Assembly: GCA_945862195.1 (NCBI GenBank)
Contig: CAMAXR010000005.1
Coordinates: 1-41,224 of the forward strand
Source of the DNA: Hylemonella gracilis
GTDB lineage: Bacteria; Pseudomonadota; Gammaproteobacteria; Burkholderiales; Burkholderiaceae_C
Direction: 5' to 3'
DNA length: 41,224 nt
In this document: piece after piece, positions 36,473 to 41,224 of the stretch
Layout of the letters: each line of letters starts with the position of its first letter
Numbering within the stretch: position 1 is the stretch's first letter
Notes under the pieces: model-generated
What the model saw: the letters and a program-made list of their open reading frames with translations, nothing else
What the model was told of the DNA's origin: nothing
Database searches by the model: none
Position numbers and translations under genes: made by a program

Positions 36473-38401
36473 TTAAGTGCCAATGACTCCGCCATCAGCC
36501 TTACGGATGACCACAGTGGCAGAACGTGGACGGCCATTGGGCTTTTTATCGGGCCAGTTGGAAACGGCTCTAGGGTTTTTGGGGTCGCTCCGCTCGTTTG
36601 CGGGCTCACCTGGGTGCTGGATGTTGATGAACATGGTTTTGCCATCTGGAGTCTCGGTAGCGCCGGTAACTTCACAACCAGCGGGGCCCACCATAAAACG
36701 GCGCACTTCACCCGTGTTGACGTCAGCAGCCAACATCATGTTGTTGCCAAAGTTTTTAAGGTCGCCCTTACCCATAGCCGATGTAGACATGTCACATTGG
36801 ATCCACATCAAACCCCTGCCATCAACCCACAAGCCATCTGGGCAGGAAAACATGTCACCCTTGATATTGCCTTTGGCGTCAGAACGCTCTAGCGATGGGT
36901 CACCTGCAAGCACAAAGTGGTTCCACGCAAAAGTAGCGCCATGGAAGTCGCCATCCTCTTTCCAGCGGATGATGTTGCCCTGAGTGTTGTTCACGCGGGG
37001 GTTGGCTGCATCCACACCAGGTTGCTTGTCGCCACCGCGGTTGCTGTTGTTGGTAAGGGTGGCGTAAACCCAACCCTGCTTGTCAATGTCAATCCACTCG
37101 GGGCGATCCATTTTGGTGGCACCCAACAAATCGCTGGCTTGTCGCGCTTTGATCAATACCTCGCCCTGGTCTGCAAAACCGTTGGCGGCGTTGAGCGGGC
37201 CTTGGCCGTGGGTCAAGGCAATCCACTGGCCTTTGCCATCTGAGTTGAACTTGGCTACATAAAGCGTACCGTGGTCTAACAATGCAGCGTTGGCAGCTGC
37301 ACCACCGGGCTTGATGGCATCGCGGCTGACAAATTTGTAGATGTACTCAAAGCGGGCGTCCTCGCCCATGTACACCACTGCACGGTTGTCTTTGGTCACC
37401 GCTACGGTGGCGCCTTCGTGGGCGCCGCGACCCATAGCGGTGCGCTTGATGGGGGTAGCGTTAGGGTTACGGGGGTCAATTTCGACTATCCAACCAAAAC
37501 GATTGGGTTCGTTGGGTGTTTTGGTGGCATCAAAGCGGGCATCATGCTCGTGCCAGCGGTAACCACTTCCGCCCTTTCTAAGTCCCCAGCGACGTTCATG
37601 GTCGGAGAGTTTGTCACCACCATTGAAGTAAAAAATAAAGTTTTCTTCAGAAGTCAGGTAGGTGCCCCAAGGCGTGATGCCGCTGGCGCAATTGTTTAGA
37701 GTCCCTAACACCACGCGACCTGCGGGGTCAGCTGCAGTTTTGAGCATGTCGTGCCCAGCTGCAGGACCGCTGAGCTCTGTGCGGGTGTTGGCTGTAATGC
37801 GACGCGCAAAACGAGATGGATTCACCACCTCCCACTTGCCAGCCTTGTCTTCCACTTCAATAATGCTCACACCGTGAGCCGCTTGCGACTTACGCACTTT
37901 TTCGGCGCTCCAATTGGCCATGCCATCGGTAAACAGCAGGCCGTGGTCCACATATTCGTGGTTCATGGCCAAAAGACCGCGTTTAGAGCCTTCTTGGGCA
38001 TAGTAATGAATACCGTCGTGGTGCATGCCCAATTGGGCCTCTTGCTCGGCAGCTGTGTTGCTGGCGTCTTCTTTAAAAGCATGGTTGTGGCTCGACATGC
38101 CCACGGGGTCACCCCAAGGCGCAATCACCTGCACGGTGTAGCCCTCAGGCACTGTAATGGTGTCTGCAGTAGATACAGCCACACTCTTAAAACCCATCAA
38201 CGGGCCGCTGGCCATATGATTTGTGGCGCAACCCACCAATACTGCAGCGCCACCCACAGCGCTTAAAGGCGCTAAAAAACCGCCAGCCAATGCACCTAAG
38301 CCACCACGCAAAATTATTCGGCGGCTTGGGTCAGACACTTCATGAATACTGGGATTGGAAGAACGGTTGCTGTCTTCCATCAAGGCAAAGTCTTTGGCCA
38401 T
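36473..38401 (-). CDS. phoX: PhoX-family alkaline phosphatase, Tat-exported
   Basis: The 642-residue protein belongs to the PhoX/DUF839 family of calcium-iron alkaline phosphatases, seen for example in the HNHAF, MNHEYVDHG, GRGAHEGATVAV and PEWIDIDKQG stretches. The N-terminus carries a twin-arginine signal (SRRIILRGG, R27/R28) with a hydrophobic stretch. This ends in a possible lipobox LVGC (Cys58), so the protein could be a Tat-exported lipoprotein. PhoX releases phosphate from organic phosphoesters at the cell surface or in the periplasm. The ATG has AAGGAG 6 bases upstream. No good Pho box was recognised upstream, although PhoB control is usual for the family. Confidence 0.9.
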   Translation of the reverse strand: MAKDFALMEDSNRSSNPSIHEVSDPSRRIILRGGLGALAGGFLAPLSAVGGAAVLVGCATNHMASGPLMGFKSVAVSTADTITVPEGYTVQVIAPWGDPVGMSSHNHAFKEDASNTAAEQEAQLGMHHDGIHYYAQEGSKRGLLAMNHEYVDHGLLFTDGMANWSAEKVRKSQAAHGVSIIEVEDKAGKWEVVNPSRFARRITANTRTELSGPAAGHDMLKTAADPAGRVVLGTLNNCASGITPWGTYLTSEENFIFYFNGGDKLSDHERRWGLRKGGSGYRWHEHDARFDATKTPNEPNRFGWIVEIDPRNPNATPIKRTAMGRGAHEGATVAVTKDNRAVVYMGEDARFEYIYKFVSRDAIKPGGAAANAALLDHGTLYVAKFNSDGKGQWIALTHGQGPLNAANGFADQGEVLIKARQASDLLGATKMDRPEWIDIDKQGWVYATLTNNSNRGGDKQPGVDAANPRVNNTQGNIIRWKEDGDFHGATFAWNHFVLAGDPSLERSDAKGNIKGDMFSCPDGLWVDGRGLMWIQCDMSTSAMGKGDLKNFGNNMMLAADVNTGEVRRFMVGPAGCEVTGATETPDGKTMFINIQHPGEPANERSDPKNPRAVSNWPDKKPNGRPRSATVVIRKADGGVIGT

Positions 38402-38530
38402 ACGGGACTCCTTAAAAAAGAAAAAGGGAGTGAATGAATCTATGCTTCATTTGTGACGTATTGAATTAGCCCTACTGTATCAAGCGTATTACCAATCCAT
38501 TAATCTAGGAACACAAAGTTTGGAGTCTTT

Positions 38531-38989
38531 ATGAAACATATAGTTACTTTGGTTTTTTGGGCAGCTGCTTCAATGAGTTATGCGGCTGATACACCAACTG
38601 TAAGCACCCCAACTGCCAGCGAGCGCTTGGCCAGTGCCAGACAATCTATTGAGCGCAAAGGCTGGGTCAGGGCACAGCTTGATCTGAGGTCCTTGGTCCG
38701 CGATGAACCTGACAATGCAGATGCCCACAATCTCTTGGCCTACACGTACCGCAAACAAGAAAAACCCAATTTACCCAAGGCCTTCGAGCACTACAGAATT
38801 GCACTCAAACTCAACCCCTTACACAAAGGTGCCCACGAATACATTGGCGAAGCCTATGTGATGGACCGAAAGCCCGAACTGGCCGAAAAACACCTTGCAG
38901 AATTAGAGCGGATCTGCGGCAACAAAACATGCGAAGAATATGTGGACTTGGCCCAATCCTTATCGGCGTACCGCAAGGCGAATCCTTGA
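38531..38989 (+). CDS. Small exported tetratricopeptide-repeat protein
   Basis: The 152-residue protein has a signal peptide (about 1-18, cleavage at SYA-ADT) and two or three TPR-like helical pairs, for example PDNADAHNLLAYTYRKQ and NPLHKGAHEYIGEAYV. Two cysteines close together near the C-terminus (ERICGNKTCEEY) could form a disulfide in the periplasm. GGAG lies 5 bases before the ATG. It is divergent from phoX across 129 bases and converges on the HerA-like gene with only 8 bases between stops. Its partner or function is unknown. Confidence 0.85.
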   Translation: MKHIVTLVFWAAASMSYAADTPTVSTPTASERLASARQSIERKGWVRAQLDLRSLVRDEPDNADAHNLLAYTYRKQEKPNLPKAFEHYRIALKLNPLHKGAHEYIGEAYVMDRKPELAEKHLAELERICGNKTCEEYVDLAQSLSAYRKANP

Positions 38990-38997
38990 ACAATCGT

Positions 38998-40476
38998 TCA
39001 TCGCCTCCTGCCACCACCCATGATCGACCCCAAAACGCCGCGCACGATTTCTCGGCCTATGGAGGAACCCACCGTGCGCACCGCACTTTTCACCACCAGC
39101 TGAGCAATGCCGTCTCTATGGGCGCCCCGAGGCCCCTGCGATCCAAAAAGCAAGTCGGACATACCACCCATAAAGCCACCCGCTGACTCCCCCTTTGCGG
39201 GCGCACTTAAACCAGCCGCTTTGGCTTTGAGCACTTCATAGGCGGATTCACGGTCAAGCATTTGTTCGTAAACGCCAGCGACTAAGGAGTTGTCGCGCAA
39301 AGCGCTTCGCTGTTCTGGGGTAATGGGGCCAATTTGGCTGCCTGGCGGCACCACAAAAACCCGCTCGGTTTCGGTTGGCCGCCCCTTTTCATCCAGAAAA
39401 CTGATCAGGGCTTCTCCCACGGCCAGCTCTGTGATGGCTGCTTCAATATTGAGGCCCGCTTTAGGCCGCATGGTTTGAGCTGTCGCTTTCACAGCTTTTT
39501 GGTCTCGGGGGGTGAAGGCGCGCAGCGCATGCTGAACCCGATTGCCCAACTGCCCCAACACAGCGTCAGGTATATCCAGTGGGTTTTGGGTGACAAAATA
39601 AACGCCAACCCCTTTGGAACGCACCAAACGCACGACAAGCTCAATCCGATCGATCAAAGCTTTGGGCGCTTCGTTGAACAAAAGGTGGGCTTCGTCAAAG
39701 AAAAAAACCAATTTGGGTTGATCGGGGTCGCCAATTTCGGGCAGTTGCTCAAACAACTCAGAGAGCATCCACAACAAAAAGGTGGCGTACAAACGTGGGG
39801 ACGACAGCAATTTGTCTGCGGCCAAAATATTAATGACGCCTTTGCTGTCAGCGGTTTGCATAAAGTCTTGGATATTGAGCATGGGCTCACCGCAAAACTT
39901 GTCACCGCCTTGCTGCTCAATTTGTAGCAAAGCGCGCTGAATGGCACCAATACTGGCGGCGCTGATATTGCCGTATTCGGTGGTGAATTCCTTAGCATGC
40001 TCACCCACATATGCCAGCATGCTGCGAAGATCTTTCATATCCAGCAGCAACAAACCGTTATCGTCCGCAATTTTGAACACCAGATTCAGAACACCAGATT
40101 GGGTGTCGTTGAGGTTGAGCATGCGGGTCAACAACAATGGCCCCATGTCGCTGATAGTGGCCCGAACAGGATGGCCTTGCTCACCAAACACATCCCATAA
40201 CGTAGTGGGACAAGCCAAAGGCTCCGGCAAGCTGATGCCTCTGCTGGCCAAGGCACTGGCCAACTTCTCGCTTATGCGGCCGGTTTGGCTGATGCCCGTA
40301 AGGTCGCCTTTGACGTCGGCCATAAACACGGGCACGCCTATGCTGGAAAAACTTTCGGCGAGCTTTTGTAGCGTTACGGTTTTGCCAGTACCTGTGGCGC
40401 CGGTAATCAGTCCATGACGGTTAGCCAAGCGAGCGAGCAAAACGCTTTCCGTGTGGGCATTGCGTGCAATAAGCAT
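38998..40476 (-). CDS. HerA-like ATPase (DUF853 family)
   Basis: The ATG at 40474-40476 gives 492 residues; a longer frame upstream overlaps the tctC-like gene and lacks likeness. The N-terminus has a P-loop GATGTGKT at 26-33 in the FtsK/HerA style, then [11 protein letters not shown] Walker B motif [10 protein letters not shown] and an arginine-finger-like [11 protein letters not shown] stretch follow. The tail is Gly-rich and basic, ending MGGGRRR. Homologues are common in proteobacteria and annotated as helicase HerA-like or YjgR; their substrate is not established. The start is one base after the stop of the upstream tctC-like gene (TGACATG). Confidence 0.88.
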   Translation of the reverse strand: MLIARNAHTESVLLARLANRHGLITGATGTGKTVTLQKLAESFSSIGVPVFMADVKGDLTGISQTGRISEKLASALASRGISLPEPLACPTTLWDVFGEQGHPVRATISDMGPLLLTRMLNLNDTQSGVLNLVFKIADDNGLLLLDMKDLRSMLAYVGEHAKEFTTEYGNISAASIGAIQRALLQIEQQGGDKFCGEPMLNIQDFMQTADSKGVINILAADKLLSSPRLYATFLLWMLSELFEQLPEIGDPDQPKLVFFFDEAHLLFNEAPKALIDRIELVVRLVRSKGVGVYFVTQNPLDIPDAVLGQLGNRVQHALRAFTPRDQKAVKATAQTMRPKAGLNIEAAITELAVGEALISFLDEKGRPTETERVFVVPPGSQIGPITPEQRSALRDNSLVAGVYEQMLDRESAYEVLKAKAAGLSAPAKGESAGGFMGGMSDLLFGSQGPRGAHRDGIAQLVVKSAVRTVGSSIGREIVRGVLGSIMGGGRRR

Positions 40477-40477
40477 G

Positions 40478-41224
40478 TCAGTCGCCTTTGATGCCTTTTT
40501 CCTTGATGATGGTTGCGTAGCGACGCGTATCGGCAGCATTGAGTGCAAGCAGCTGGGCTGGCGTCATAGGGCTTGGCTCTGCCCCTAGGTTGCGGATGAC
40601 TTGCGTGAGCGCTGGTGTGACTAGGATGCGGTTGATTTCGCGGTTTAACCGCTCTATCACCGCCTGCGGTGTGCCAGCCGGCGCATAAAAACTGTGGGTG
40701 GAACCCCCGTCATAACCTTTTAGGCCTAGTTCAGCCAAGGTGGGGGTGTCCGGGTAAAGAAAAGATCGCTTGGTGCTGCCTACGGCCAGCAGGCGCAAAG
40801 CGCCCGAGCGAATGTGAGGCGCAGCGATGCCTGGATCGAAGAAAAAATCGAGGTTGCCAGCCAGCAAATCCTGCAAGGCGGGCGCCGAGCCGCGGTAAGG
40901 AATATGCACCGCATAAATGCCCGCCATGCTTTTGAGCATTTCAGCGCCTATGTGCGGGGTCGAGCCGTTGCCTGGACTGCCGTAGCTCAGCTTGCCCGGA
41001 TTGGCTCTGGCAAACTTTTGCAGATCGGCAAAAGTTTGAAAAGGGGAGTTGGCGCGCACAACTAGGAACAGCTCTAGCCGAGCGGTGGCGGCCACCGGAA
41101 GGAGATCCTTATTCGGGTCATAGGGCAGATTCGAGGTCATCGTGGGCACCACAACCATGGTGCTGCCTGCCGCCATAAGCAGGGTATGGCCATCACCCGG
41201 GGACTTGGCTGCCACGTCCGCACC
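40478..41224 (-). CDS. Tripartite tricarboxylate transporter / Bug-family substrate-binding protein (5' end missing)
   Basis: The last 248 residues are present; the N-terminus, including the expected signal peptide, lies beyond the right edge. Family marks include [13 protein letters not shown], the loop [28 protein letters not shown]-like [16 protein letters not shown], and the C-terminal stretch [16 protein letters not shown]. Bug proteins are periplasmic binders of carboxylates or similar small molecules, very numerous in Burkholderiales, often without linked permeases. The ligand cannot be told. The stop lies one base before the HerA-like start. Confidence 0.88.
   Translation of the reverse strand, partial: GADVAAKSPGDGHTLLMAAGSTMVVVPTMTSNLPYDPNKDLLPVAATARLELFLVVRANSPFQTFADLQKFARANPGKLSYGSPGNGSTPHIGAEMLKSMAGIYAVHIPYRGSAPALQDLLAGNLDFFFDPGIAAPHIRSGALRLLAVGSTKRSFLYPDTPTLAELGLKGYDGGSTHSFYAPAGTPQAVIERLNREINRILVTPALTQVIRNLGAEPSPMTPAQLLALNAADTRRYATIIKEKGIKGD

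Noticed and set aside
38402-38530. Search for a Pho box between phoX and the TPR gene
   Set aside because: No pair of CTGTCAT-like repeats at 11-base spacing was found; partial matches (GTGAC, GATACAG) are no better than chance.

Overview
The window is a gene-dense piece of a Gram-negative, probably betaproteobacterial chromosome (Burkholderiales, most likely Comamonadaceae). The evidence is the gene order bamB-der-hfq-hflX-hflK-hflC-hisZ-purA, the short-form histidine system implied by hisZ, the rodZ-ispG-hisS-yfgM series, a type IV pilus pilotin gene and a Bug/TctC-type binding protein. No tRNA, rRNA, insertion sequence, prophage or CRISPR array was seen. No intergenic stretch reaches 300 bases; the longest are about 100-140 bases and are described where they hold something. 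The content is mostly housekeeping and I did not find an obviously new multi-gene system. The points of interest are regulatory or structural details and a few uncharacterised proteins.

Layout. 1-1881: the start of an ABC ATPase gene (minus) lies back to back with tesA-mnmH (plus). 1854-22678: a run of about 20.8 kb, all on the minus strand, read from high to low coordinates: rluD, scpB-rluB, ndk, rlmN-pilF-rodZ-ispG-hisS-yfgM-bamB-der, then hfq-hflX-hflK-hflC-hisZ-purA-phosphoribosyltransferase-metC. Many junctions overlap or abut. 22753-23571: bamD on the plus strand, divergent from rluD. 23607-32780 (minus): the 2-oxoglutarate dehydrogenase operon sucA-sucB-lpdA, followed with hardly any spacing by zapE, an unknown exported protein and a DinG/YoaA-family helicase. 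32919-34823: prpE. 34954-35478: an exported NlpC/P60 peptidase (plus). 35528-38401: an enoyl-CoA hydratase gene downstream of a Tat-exported PhoX phosphatase gene, with an intrinsic terminator between them. 38531-38989: a small exported TPR protein (plus). 38998-41224: a HerA-like ATPase gene directly behind the 3' part of a tctC-like gene that is cut by the window end.

How the genes fit together. Two parts of the outer-membrane BAM machinery (BamB, BamD) are here, with the SecYEG-associated protein YfgM, the cell-shape protein RodZ and a type IV pilus pilotin, so envelope building is a theme of the long minus run. RNA modification and translation form a second theme (MnmH, RlmN, RluB, RluD, HisS, Der, HflX, Hfq). 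HflK/HflC form the membrane complex that controls FtsH. Central metabolism is represented by the 2-oxoglutarate dehydrogenase complex, PrpE, PurA, HisZ, MetC and Ndk.

Start codons were chosen by eye from homology and Shine-Dalgarno sequences. Several genes appear to use TTG, GTG or possibly rarer starts (tesA, hfq, hflX, der, zapE, sucA); these are marked in the entries.
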